From Flavobacteriaceae bacterium (GTDB lineage Bacteria; Bacteroidota; Bacteroidia; Flavobacteriales; Flavobacteriaceae): DNA of 7,796 bases. Shown one piece after another: positions 1 through 5,813 of the stretch; the stretch's first letter is position 1, and each line of letters starts with the position of its first letter. The stretch is from assembly GCA_023141985.1 (NCBI GenBank), contig JAGLKH010000228.1, forward strand, positions 1 through 7,796, in the 5' to 3' direction. The position numbers and the translations under genes are program-made. The notes under the pieces are model-generated. The model worked only from the letters and a program-made list of their open reading frames with translations, was not told where the DNA came from and did no database searches.

Positions 1-102
1 GTATCTAAAACATATAAATTAATACTTTAATCTTTAGTAAAAACTATATCAATATAGGTAACTAAATCACAGGTAATTTGGTATATTTAATGAATAGACA
101 AC

Positions 103-124
103 TAGCATATTTGGTCATATGCTA
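103..124. repeat. 8-bp perfect inverted repeat upstream of the hydrolase gene
   Basis: TAGCATAT (103-110) and ATATGCTA (117-124) are perfect inverted arms around a 6-nt spacer, TTGGTC. The repeat ends 25 bp before the hydrolase ATG. No T-run follows, so it does not look like a terminator. It could be an operator or a 5' UTR hairpin. In 1-149 I see no other gene and no convincing full promoter; CATATTTG at 106-113 is only a near match to the Bacteroidota -7 box. Confidence 0.45.
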
Positions 125-149
125 TGGGGTCAGTTAAAACAACTCTTAA

Positions 150-1043
150 ATGAAAAGTATCACTTATTATATAATCTTATTGGTAATAAAGTTAAAAGGT
201 CTAAAAAGAGATTTTAGTAAAGCCCCAATAGATTATAAAAAATTACGAAAGGAAGATATTCATCAGCCAAAAAATAAATTATTTTATCCCAATCAAGTAT
301 CACAATTCAAAATTTTAGGAACATTAATTAGTGAAATAAAATCAAAAAAAGTGTCTGGCGGATTACTAATATTCATTCATGGAGGAGCCTTTGTTTCAGG
401 TCCGTCAAAGCATCATTGGGATACTATAAAACAAATTATAAAACAAACAAATATTACGGTTTGGATGTGTGATTATCCAAAAGCCCCTGAAAATAAAATC
501 ACAGAAATATCAAAAAACATAGACGCTGTCTACAATTTAGCCATTAAAAAGTACAACTCAAATCAAATTATACTCATTGGCGACTCTGCAGGAGGAACTT
601 TAGTTACCGCTTTAACACAGAGGCTCATTCAAAAAAAAATAGAATTACCGCTTAAGATTATACTTGTTTCGCCTGTTATGGACGCCACTATTTCAAATCC
701 ACGAATTAATGACATAGACAAAACTGACCCTATGCTTTCAAAACAGGGAGTATTAAGCGCAAAAAAAATGTGTGCAGAAAACAATGATTTGGAAGACGTT
801 ATGATTTCACCTATAAATGGAAATTTTGATAAATTTCCAAACACCATTTTATTTTTGGCCGAAAATGATATTACTTATCCTGACCAGCAATTAATTATTA
901 AAAAACTAGATAAAGCTGAAGTGAATTTTGAAGTGATAATAGGAAAGGGAATGCCACATATTTGGCCATATCTCCCCGCTATGAATGAAGCAAAATCAGC
1001 ATTAAAAGAACTAATAAATAGACTAACCTATAATAACGACTAG
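150..1043 (+). CDS. alpha/beta-hydrolase, HSL-type esterase/lipase family
   Basis: A 297-aa serine hydrolase of the hormone-sensitive-lipase (acetyl-esterase-like) family, expected to cleave short acyl esters. The oxyanion-hole motif HGGAF is at residues 77-81 and the nucleophile elbow GDSAGG at 144-149, with Ser146 as nucleophile. CDYPKAPE at 107-114 matches the conserved YRLAPE-like segment. The probable acid is Asp240 (ENDITYP) and the base His270 (MPHIWP), so the triad is complete. The first 15 or so residues are hydrophobic with few charges and may be a membrane anchor or short signal. Length is normal for the family. The gene stands alone: nothing on the same strand follows for 5.7 kb. 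The substrate cannot be told. ATG at 150 is chosen because the hydrophobic start and downstream motifs read through without a better alternative; there is no clear ribosome binding site, as is common in this phylum. Confidence 0.9.
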   Translation: MKSITYYIILLVIKLKGLKRDFSKAPIDYKKLRKEDIHQPKNKLFYPNQVSQFKILGTLISEIKSKKVSGGLLIFIHGGAFVSGPSKHHWDTIKQIIKQTNITVWMCDYPKAPENKITEISKNIDAVYNLAIKKYNSNQIILIGDSAGGTLVTALTQRLIQKKIELPLKIILVSPVMDATISNPRINDIDKTDPMLSKQGVLSAKKMCAENNDLEDVMISPINGNFDKFPNTILFLAENDITYPDQQLIIKKLDKAEVNFEVIIGKGMPHIWPYLPAMNEAKSALKELINRLTYNND

Positions 1044-1176
1044 AAGAAATAGCAATTTTGTTGCTTAATTCAAAGATGTTTATAAATTTACAAATTGATT
1101 TAATAGACCTCACTCCCCCCTCAATCTCTAAACTAACCTTTTCTTTACAATCTACTAAAAAATAGATACCAATTTG

Positions 1177-1206
1177 CCTTAGCTTAATATGCCCTAAGGT
1201 GTTTTT
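1177..1206 (+). terminator. possible weak intrinsic terminator after the hydrolase
   Basis: CCTTAG (1177-1182) and CTAAGG (1194-1199) form a 6-bp stem with an 11-nt loop, followed by TGTTTTTG. It could stop transcription coming from the hydrolase gene about 130 bp upstream. The stem is short and the loop long, and it directly abuts the boundary element at 1206-1254, so it may instead belong to that element. The rest of 1044-1176 shows no gene or other structure I can support. Confidence 0.25.
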
Positions 1207-1254
1207 GTATGAGTAACGAAGCAGAAAATCGTATTACTTATAAGTGTTGTTGGC
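1206..1254. repeat. hairpin boundary element, left edge of a cassette-like unit
   Basis: TGTATGAGTAACG (1206-1218) faces CGTATTACTTATA (1230-1242). TATGAGTAA pairs with TTACTTATA through one G-T pair, leaving an internal loop. The element ends in GTGTTGTTGGC (1244-1254). Both halves resemble the larger stem-loop at 5814-5941, which has GTATGAGTAGTGG in its left arm and CCATTACTTATAC in its right arm, and TGAGTAACG recurs at 6432-6440. This looks like a shortened member of the same repeat family. Confidence 0.5.
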
Positions 1255-1265
1255 GAATCGTTTTT

Positions 1266-1691
1266 TTAGTTATTTTTTCCTTTTCCTTTTCTTTTTCCTT
1301 GATTGCCTGACTTTTTTTTTACTTGTATGCCCTTTCCTTTTGCTTTATACTTTACCATGTGGTCAACATTGTGTTTCTGTGGTGAATCAGTGGCCAGCTC
1401 CAGTTCCACTCTTACCGCTCCTTTCAGGTCAATCCCAGCAAATAGTGAAGGCAGCTTTACGCCCACTTGCCAATTGTTGCCGCTAATATAGATGTAAACC
1501 CCCTTTTGTATATCAAAATAAAAATTATGATCAGGGAAGTAAATGTGTCGGGTTTTTGCCCTATAGCCGTGTGCTGGTGCCCAAGACGGAGGTCCCTCTT
1601 TTTCTTTTTCCTGTCCCAATATATCAAGTGGTAGAAAAAATATCAGTGCCAGTAGTATTGCAAGTTTTGTTAGTGTGGTTCTTGTTTTCAT
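1266..1691 (-). CDS. small secreted protein of unknown function, Lys-rich C-terminus
   Basis: A 141-aa protein. Residues 1-27 form a typical signal peptide: charged MKTR, a hydrophobic core LAILLALIFFLPLDIL, then LGQ with likely cleavage near Gly26/Gln27. The mature part opens with an acidic-basic EKEKEG stretch, then PPSWAPAHGYR (34-44) and a Tyr/Phe-rich segment HIYFPDHNFYFD (49-60), ending in a GNNWQV motif (71-76). From memory, short Bacteroidota secreted proteins share this PPxWAPAHGYR / GxxW pattern, but no function is known to me. The last 25 residues are almost entirely Lys, Gly, Asn and Gln and could bind nucleic acid or an anionic surface. The opposite strand is correspondingly pyrimidine-rich (1256-1320). 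The gene is alone and enclosed by inverted boundary sequences (1230-1254 and 1716-1740), consistent with acquisition as a single-gene unit. No ribosome binding site is visible upstream. Confidence 0.7.
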   Translation of the reverse strand: MKTRTTLTKLAILLALIFFLPLDILGQEKEKEGPPSWAPAHGYRAKTRHIYFPDHNFYFDIQKGVYIYISGNNWQVGVKLPSLFAGIDLKGAVRVELELATDSPQKHNVDHMVKYKAKGKGIQVKKKSGNQGKRKGKGKNN

Positions 1692-1715
1692 TGTTTTTAT
1701 TTATTTTTTGTTATT

Positions 1716-1740
1716 GCTAACAATGTTATAATAAAGTACG
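1716..1740. repeat. right boundary sequence of the cassette around the secreted-protein gene
   Basis: GCTAACAATGTTATAATA followed by AAGTACG is, read on the minus strand, similar to the left boundary at 1230-1254: both run CGTA, then TTATAA, then TTGTTRGC. The two lie in inverted orientation about 25-35 bp outside the gene at 1266-1691. The match is imperfect and needs a gap, so common origin is an inference. Confidence 0.4.
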
Positions 1741-1745
1741 TATGC

Positions 1746-1889
1746 AATTTAGATTTAGATTTTTTAGTAGTTAATGAAACCACAATTGAAGCTGTAAATA
1801 ACCTAACTGGACCAGCTGAAACAATCAATATTTCAAATATTATTATGGTTAAAAAATGTAAGATTAACTTATCCTCAACATACCAATAA
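1746..1889 (+). pseudogene. possible 3' remnant of a gene, no start codon
   Basis: This frame reads about 47 codons to TAA at 1887-1889 with protein-like composition, including DLDFLVVNETTIEAV and LTGPAETINISNIIMV. The only in-frame ATG (1845) is very near the end, so it cannot be an intact gene of this type. The stretch begins where the boundary of the secreted-protein cassette ends (1740) and stops 2 bp before repeat copy 1. One reading is that the cassette replaced the 5' part of an older gene. I do not recognise the family, and a chance open frame in AT-rich DNA is possible. Confidence 0.3.
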
Positions 1890-1891
1890 CA

Positions 1892-1921
1892 ACATCGGTT
1901 ATAGTATATAATGTGGTGGTC
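1892..1921 (+). repeat. dispersed 30-bp direct repeat, copy 1
   Basis: Begins ACATCGGTT and continues into TAGTATATAATGTGGTGGTC. It matches copy 2 (6545-6574) at 27 of 30 positions and copy 3 (7350-7379) at 27 of 30, all on the plus strand; the flanks are not conserved. No internal palindrome is shared by all copies. In 1922-2034 I see only AT-rich sequence and a weak A6/T8 inverted run near 1985-2005, in a position where the operon on the minus strand would end. Confidence 0.7.
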
Positions 1922-2034
1922 TTAAAAAATATGAATGAATAATTGATTATCATATACTTAAGCAACCTCTCCTATAAATAAAGTTAAAAAAAATGTTTTT
2001 TACCACAGTTCTTTGTTGTGCCTTCGTTGTTTCT

Positions 2035-2439
2035 TTATTTCTTATTTCCGGGTATAATTTTGGTAAATAAAAATTGAGTATAGTCGATAATACCAATATA
2101 CTCACCGTTTTCTTCAACGGGTGCAATTTTTACATTATAATTATGCATTAATCTCGGCACATACTTAACATTTAAGTGAGCTGAGATCGAAAACACTGGT
2201 TTAGTCATAATTTCATATACACTAACTTCGTCAAGGGTTTTATTTAGAATTATTACGCCTTTTATTATATCATTCACAGTAATAATGCCGTTGGCATCAG
2301 CACTATTTCTTTTCTGAATTATTAGTGCCTGAACATTTTTCTCTTTCATTAATTGAATAGCATCTCTTATACTTGCCAGGCCATCAATAAAGAATAGTTT
2401 GTCAGAAGCTATCTCTTTTGCTTTTTTAAAAGTTTCCAT
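2035..2439 (-). CDS. two-CBS-domain protein, last gene of the DUF1538 operon
   Basis: A 134-aa cytoplasmic protein made of one CBS pair (Bateman module) and nothing else. CBS1 spans about residues 8-66 (SIRDAIQLMKEKNVQALII, then GIITVNDIIKGV) and CBS2 about 76-128 (EIMTKPVFSISAHLNVKYV, then NGEYIGIIDYTQF). Such modules usually bind AMP, ATP, S-adenosylmethionine or related ligands and act as energy sensors on transporters and enzymes. The GIITxxD and GIIDY segments are the usual ligand-contact positions. It follows the PII-like gene after a 10-nt gap and is evidently co-transcribed with the DUF1538 genes, so a role in gating or regulating that membrane complex is likely. Ligand and partner are inferred, not shown. 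Its ATG at 2439 fits the regular 10-nt spacing in the operon. Confidence 0.88.
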   Translation of the reverse strand: METFKKAKEIASDKLFFIDGLASIRDAIQLMKEKNVQALIIQKRNSADANGIITVNDIIKGVIILNKTLDEVSVYEIMTKPVFSISAHLNVKYVPRLMHNYNVKIAPVEENGEYIGIIDYTQFLFTKIIPGNKK

Positions 2440-2449
2440 TATCTTATAT

Positions 2450-2794
2450 TTATAATTGTTCTGTTTTGAGATTCTCTCTTATTTTCTTGATTTGTTTTGA
2501 TAATCCTGCAACCTTATCAATATTTAGGGCAATCAATATTCCGTTGCCAGGATTTTCAATTTTACATTCCTTCGAAACACATTCTATAATTTTGTTGGTA
2601 TGGTGTTCTTCTACCACAAAAAGAACTATATCTGTTTTGTCTTGTATAGATAATCCCAAAAATTTGGATTGTTCTATACCGCTACCTTTGCCCTGAATGA
2701 TAACATCGCCAGTTGTTCCTGAATTTTTTGCTGTTTCGATAACTTTTTCAGTGATGTTTGGATTTACAAATCCTACTATTAAGTCAAATCTCAT
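2450..2794 (-). CDS. PII-like signal-transduction protein with shortened T-loop
   Basis: A 114-aa protein with the ferredoxin-like layout of the PII (GlnB/GlnK) superfamily: beta strand MRFDLIVGFV (1-10), helix TEKVIETAKNSG, strand GDVIIQGKG (29-37), strand TDIVLFVVEE (54-63), helix TNKIIECVSKE, and the terminal NPGNGILIALNIDKVAG (81-97). The last matches the B-loop and following strand of PII, where GDGKIF is typical. The stretch between strands 2 and 3 (GKGSGIEQSKFLG, then LSIQDK) is about ten residues shorter than the classical T-loop and lacks the tyrosine uridylylated in enteric GlnB. It is therefore probably not a classical nitrogen sensor but one of the PII-like proteins paired with a membrane transporter, binding a nucleotide and docking on the channel. 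Gaps of 10 nt on both sides tie it to the DUF1538 and CBS genes. Confidence 0.8.
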   Translation of the reverse strand: MRFDLIVGFVNPNITEKVIETAKNSGTTGDVIIQGKGSGIEQSKFLGLSIQDKTDIVLFVVEEHHTNKIIECVSKECKIENPGNGILIALNIDKVAGLSKQIKKIRENLKTEQL

Positions 2795-2804
2795 AATATT
2801 AATT

Positions 2805-3566
2805 TTAAAATTTATTTATATACTTTATTAAGTCAATCATTTGTGCATATCCTAAAACCGTAATCATTGGAAAAACGCTTGCCAATGCAATCAAACCAAA
2901 TCCGTCTATGGCAGGATTTCGCCCCGGCACAACTGAAGCAAGTCCTAATCCCAAAGCTGCCACAATTGGAACTGTGATTGTTGATGTAGTAACACCTCCT
3001 GAATCATAAGCCAAGGCCACAAGGTCTTTTTTTACAAATATTGTTTGAATCAACACTATAATATAGCCTACCATAATATATGTAGCTAAGGAATCACCAA
3101 CCACAATTCGATAAGTGCCAACGACCAAAGCAAAGGCTACACCCAGTGCCACAACAAAACGAAGGTGAAATATGCCAATCGTTCTGCCGGATACTTCATT
3201 AGCCTTTACAGCTACTGCGTATAGGGAAGGCTCTGCAATAGTTGTGGAGAATCCAATTAATGCTGCAAAAATATATACCCAATAGTAGGCCTGCCAATCT
3301 GTTAAAACACCTGAATAATGTTTGTCAATAAACTCAGGATTTGACAATTGCTTGGACATTAGCTCTCCAACGGGGAACAATGCTTGTTCTAATCCCATGA
3401 GGAATAAGGTTAATCCCAAAATTACCAATATAACACCAAAAACAACTTTTTTTAGATGTGGAATGGTTTTTTTTATTATAAATATTTGGAATACTGCAAT
3501 TAATAACACGATAGGTGCTACGTCTCTGATAGTGGTTAAAAAAGTTATTCCCAGTTCCTTTAACAT
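2805..3566 (-). CDS. DUF1538 integral membrane protein, second paralogue
   Basis: A 253-aa polytopic membrane protein of family DUF1538, with roughly six to seven hydrophobic segments (about 15-33, 41-60, 95-113, 135-153, 160-178, 196-213 and 221-242). Signature segments are GLTLFLMGLE then LFPVGE (51-68), IGFSTTIAEPSLYAV (104-118), YDSGGVTTSTITVP (187-200), GRNPAIDGFGLIALAS (215-230) and FPMITVLGY (232-240). The upstream neighbour shares almost all of them at the same positions, so the two arose by duplication and probably assemble as a heteromer. The conserved Thr/Ser-rich TTSTITVP and TTIAEP re-entrant-like stretches and the buried Glu/Asp are what one would expect in a pore or transport site. 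Family function is not established as far as I know; substrate unknown. This copy has a longer loop (75-95, ending TDWQAYYW) than its partner. ATG at 3566 lies 10 nt after the preceding stop. Confidence 0.88.
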   Translation of the reverse strand: MLKELGITFLTTIRDVAPIVLLIAVFQIFIIKKTIPHLKKVVFGVILVILGLTLFLMGLEQALFPVGELMSKQLSNPEFIDKHYSGVLTDWQAYYWVYIFAALIGFSTTIAEPSLYAVAVKANEVSGRTIGIFHLRFVVALGVAFALVVGTYRIVVGDSLATYIMVGYIIVLIQTIFVKKDLVALAYDSGGVTTSTITVPIVAALGLGLASVVPGRNPAIDGFGLIALASVFPMITVLGYAQMIDLIKYINKF

Positions 3567-3576
3567 CTTAATAAAA

Positions 3577-4311
3577 TTAGAAGATTAACATACCATAACC
3601 CATTACAAATATCATTGGCAACAGCGATGCAAAAGCTATTAATCCAAACCCGTCTGTCAGAGGGCTTCTTCCCTCAATTACCGTAGCCAAACCAACTCCA
3701 ATTGCAGTAACCAAGGGAACTGTTATTGTGGATGTAGTAACCCCCCCTGAATCGAAAGCAATACCTATGATTTCTTCAGGTGCAAAGAAGGTCATAACAA
3801 TAACTATTATATACCCCCCAATTATTAAGAAATATATTGGCCATCCTTTAATGATTCGCCACATTCCGATAAGGATAGCCAATCCGACAGAAATAGCAAC
3901 AGATAATCGTAAACCAAAGGCGTAGTTTGATTCAAATTCGGGTTCGATTAAGTCCGTTATTACGGCTATTTCTGCAGCTTCTTTAGCAACGGCAATTAAT
4001 GCAGGTTCTGCAATGGTTGTTGAAAATCCCAGAAGAAAAGAAAATAACAAAAGCCAGAATAAGCTTCCTTTTTTAACCAATGCGTAGGATAAATTCTCTC
4101 CAATAGGAAACAACCCTATCTCAAGTCCTTCTACAAATAGCATAAGTCCAATTGCTACAAAAACTAAACCTACAACGATTTCAAACAGGTTAGGAAAAGG
4201 CTGCTGTATTACTACTATTTGAAAGAATGAAACTACCACAATAATGGGTAATAAATCTAAAAAAGAGACCTTTAATTTACCTGCTACATTACTTATTAAT
4301 TTTAAAATCAT
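3577..4311 (-). CDS. DUF1538 integral membrane protein, first paralogue
   Basis: A 244-aa polytopic membrane protein of family DUF1538. Conserved segments are GLMLFVEGLEIGLFPIGE (55-72), GFSTTIAEPALIAVA (95-109), FDSGGVTTSTITVP (186-199), GRSPLTDGFGLIAFAS (214-229) and LPMIFVMGYG (231-240). The TTIAEP and SGGVTTSTITVP motifs are identical in the downstream paralogue. I set the start at ATG 4311. The frame stays open to a TTG at 4335, but that would overlap the small upstream gene (stop 4316-4318). The shorter N-terminus (MILKLISNV) also aligns with that of the paralogue (MLKELGITF) and leaves a 4-nt gap to the small gene. The role is probably ion or small-solute transport as one of two homologous subunits; this is inference from membrane topology and from the regulatory partners in the operon. 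Confidence 0.88.
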   Translation of the reverse strand: MILKLISNVAGKLKVSFLDLLPIIVVVSFFQIVVIQQPFPNLFEIVVGLVFVAIGLMLFVEGLEIGLFPIGENLSYALVKKGSLFWLLLFSFLLGFSTTIAEPALIAVAKEAAEIAVITDLIEPEFESNYAFGLRLSVAISVGLAILIGMWRIIKGWPIYFLIIGGYIIVIVMTFFAPEEIIGIAFDSGGVTTSTITVPLVTAIGVGLATVIEGRSPLTDGFGLIAFASLLPMIFVMGYGMLIF

Positions 4312-4315
4312 TAAT

Positions 4316-4462
4316 TCAACCTTTATTATCTTCAAATTTAGTAATTCTTTTCATTAACCATTTTGTTTTAGCCCATAGAATTGATACTACAATCATAAGC
4401 CCAATAATAATGATATGATGAATTAGTAAAATTCTTTTTATTTCCGAAATTTCTATTTCCAT
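4316..4462 (-). CDS. 48-aa single-helix membrane protein, first gene of the DUF1538 operon
   Basis: A short frame, ATG 4462 to TGA 4316-4318, encodes 48 residues. The N-terminus is acidic (MEIEISEIKR), followed by one strongly hydrophobic helix (ILLIHHIIIIGLMIVVSILW, residues 11-30) and a basic tail (AKTKWLMKRITK). The charge pattern predicts a cytoplasmic C-terminus. The stop lies only 4 nt before the ATG of the first DUF1538 gene, as expected for translational coupling, and the frame fills the whole space between the operon and the insertion sequence. This makes a real gene likely despite its size. By analogy with small subunits of transporters it may stabilise or regulate the DUF1538 complex; no homologue is recognised. 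Two histidines within the helix (15-16) are unusual. Confidence 0.62.
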   Translation of the reverse strand: MEIEISEIKRILLIHHIIIIGLMIVVSILWAKTKWLMKRITKFEDNKG

Positions 4463-4495
4463 AATAAATTTTAGTTTTAGGGTATTTTTTTACAA

Positions 4496-4520
4496 TGTCT
4501 AGTCCTAAAATACGGCTACA
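4496..4520. repeat. IS terminal inverted repeat, operon-side end
   Basis: A 25-bp imperfect terminal repeat beginning TGTCTAGTCCTAAAATA. It shares the blocks GTCCT, AAATA and TACA with the opposite end. Confidence 0.7.
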
Positions 4521-4535
4521 GATTAATAAATAAAT

Positions 4536-5393
4536 TTATGCAGCATTTAGGTGCACGTAATTAGGTGTTTTATAGTCTAAAGATAAATGTAATCTTTTAT
4601 TGTTGTACAATTTAATTGCATTTTTAGTTGCTCTTTTCGCGTGATCCACGCTGGTAAAGGTTTGATCGAGATAAAATTCGTCTTTTAAGATGCCATTTAC
4701 ACGTTCAGCGAGCGCATTTTCATAGCAATGATTTTCTTGTGTCATACTAATATCTATTTTTTTTCTTTTGAGTATTTGCGTATATACATTGCTACAATAC
4801 TGTATTCCTCTGTCAGAATGATGTATTAATCCTTTGGTTTCTTTAGTTTGATAAATGGCTTTTTGCAGTGCTCTAAGGCATCCTTTTAACTCTAGACTAT
4901 CACTAAGGTCGTAACCAACAATTTTACGAGAATACATATCAGTTATGAGTGCGAGATAACAAAATCCTTTTATGGTTCTAATGTATGTAATATCTGAAGC
5001 CCATACTTGATTAGGTCTATTGATATTCACATCTTTTATAATGTTATTATATTTATAAAATCGGTGATATGAATTGGTAGTTCTAGAAGAATATTTTTTT
5101 CTTCTAACCAACAGCTCATTTTCTCTCAAGATGCGGAATAGTTGGTCTCTTCCAATTTTAAGGTTTTTCTTTTGGAAGTCATTCTTTAGTGATTTCATCA
5201 GTTTTCTAGTACCTTCTCTAGGTAGTATTTTTCTACTTTGATTAACAAGCTTAATAACATCACTTTCTAATTGTTTTTGATTAACGTATCGCTTTCTATA
5301 TTTATAGAATGCATCTCTTTTAAGAAAGAAACCGTTACAAATAACTTCAATGCTAAAGGGCTTTTCTTTCGGGTTGTTTTTGACTGTTTTCAT
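4536..5393 (-). CDS. IS3-family transposase OrfB (DDE integrase catalytic domain)
   Basis: A 285-aa protein. The N-terminal helical region (about 20-105) is the HTH_21-type segment of IS3 OrfB, including the REGTRKLMKSL stretch. The rve-type catalytic core spans about 125-275. The catalytic residues are Asp134 (WASDITYI), Asp194 (HHSDRGIQY) and Glu230 (ENALAERVNGILKDEF), giving the DD(35)E spacing of the family. The end KLYNNKRLHLSLDYKTPNYV is also typical. All catalytic residues are present and the frame is intact, so it could be active. Its ATG overlaps the orfA stop as TAATG, but in this family the functional protein is usually the OrfAB fusion made by a -1 frameshift. The OrfB frame is open back to the A9 run at 5412-5420, which supports that here. 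Confidence 0.93.
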   Translation of the reverse strand: MKTVKNNPKEKPFSIEVICNGFFLKRDAFYKYRKRYVNQKQLESDVIKLVNQSRKILPREGTRKLMKSLKNDFQKKNLKIGRDQLFRILRENELLVRRKKYSSRTTNSYHRFYKYNNIIKDVNINRPNQVWASDITYIRTIKGFCYLALITDMYSRKIVGYDLSDSLELKGCLRALQKAIYQTKETKGLIHHSDRGIQYCSNVYTQILKRKKIDISMTQENHCYENALAERVNGILKDEFYLDQTFTSVDHAKRATKNAIKLYNNKRLHLSLDYKTPNYVHLNAA

Positions 5394-5788
5394 TAGGGCT
5401 TGATGTTTAAGTTTTTTTTTAATTCTTGCACATCTTTATAGCCTAATTTTTTAGCAACTACTTCTAGATAACTATCATTAATTAGTTTATCGAGATCCTT
5501 CTTGATAAGAAGTTCCTTAAGTAATTTTAGTTCCTTTTGCAGGGCTTTGATACGGGTTATTTCATCATCTGTTTGCACTAGTACGCGGGTATTCATTAAG
5601 TCTTTTCTATCGTACTTTCTGATCCATTCATTAATAGTACTGGATTGTACTCCATAGATAAGACCAATTTGTCTTTTAGAGTGGTTTCCTTTGGAAAGTT
5701 CTGCCAGAACTTTCAGTTTAAAGCTTTCACTATAACGTCTTACATATCCATCATTTTTATACATATACTTGTTGTTTTGTGTATACAT
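5393..5788 (-). CDS. IS3-family transposase OrfA (helix-turn-helix)
   Basis: A 131-aa DNA-binding subunit. The HTH_Tnp_1-type domain is at about residues 18-62 (RRYSESFKLKVLAELSKG, then SKRQIGLIYGVQSSTINEWIRKY). A leucine-zipper-like coiled coil follows at about 76-98 (EITRIKALQKELKLLKELLI), which in this family mediates OrfA/OrfAB multimers. OrfA binds the terminal repeats and alone regulates transposition. The ATG at 5788 lies inside the terminal inverted repeat; a second ATG at 5764 (residue 9) is an equally possible start. The C-terminus ELKKNLNIKP is encoded at the slippery A9 run. Confidence 0.9.
   Translation of the reverse strand: MYTQNNKYMYKNDGYVRRYSESFKLKVLAELSKGNHSKRQIGLIYGVQSSTINEWIRKYDRKDLMNTRVLVQTDDEITRIKALQKELKLLKELLIKKDLDKLINDSYLEVVAKKLGYKDVQELKKNLNIKP
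5412..5420 (-). promoter_or_regulatory. A9 slippery site for -1 frameshifting between OrfA and OrfB
   Basis: On the coding strand nine consecutive A residues precede CTTAAAC. The OrfA frame reads them as AAA AAA AAC and stops 15 nt later. A -1 slip continues as KKK LKHQALMKTV into OrfB without a stop. A-run slippage is the standard way IS3-family elements make the OrfAB transposase. I see no obvious strong stimulatory hairpin right behind it. Confidence 0.65.
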
Positions 5789-5804
5789 ATTTCAGGACGG
5801 GTCA
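5780..5804. repeat. IS terminal inverted repeat, orfA-side end
   Basis: On the minus strand from 5804 it reads TGACCCGTCCTGAAATATGT and continues to 5780. It agrees with the other end at 18 of 25 positions and contains the orfA ATG. Confidence 0.7.
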
Positions 5805-5813
5805 GCATTGCCT

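Larger units (their letters stand above)
4496..5804 (-). mobile_element. IS3-family insertion sequence, apparently complete, 1309 bp
   Basis: The element carries overlapping orfA and orfB transposase frames, and both ends start with TG on their own strand. The operon-side end (4496) reads TGTCTAGTCCTAAAATACGG and the far end (5804, minus strand) TGACCCGTCCTGAAATATGT; 18 of the first 25 positions agree. Length and gene order are normal for IS3-family elements. The bases flanking the two ends (ACAA on the left, GCAT on the right) are not a target-site duplication, so either the duplication has decayed or a later recombination joined different flanks. Transcription of the transposase runs toward the DUF1538 operon, whose first ATG is 33 bp beyond the end. 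Confidence 0.85.

Noticed and set aside
1244..1491. Plus-strand frames opposite the secreted-protein gene
   Set aside because: They are mirror images of the Lys-rich minus-strand gene (poly-Phe/Leu/Pro composition) and have no domain or gene-like start.
1980..2034. Strong intrinsic terminator at the end of the DUF1538 operon
   Set aside because: There is only an A6/T8 inverted run without a GC stem; too weak to call.
4312..4335. TTG start for the first DUF1538 gene
   Set aside because: It would overlap the upstream 48-aa gene, and the shorter form aligns with its paralogue.
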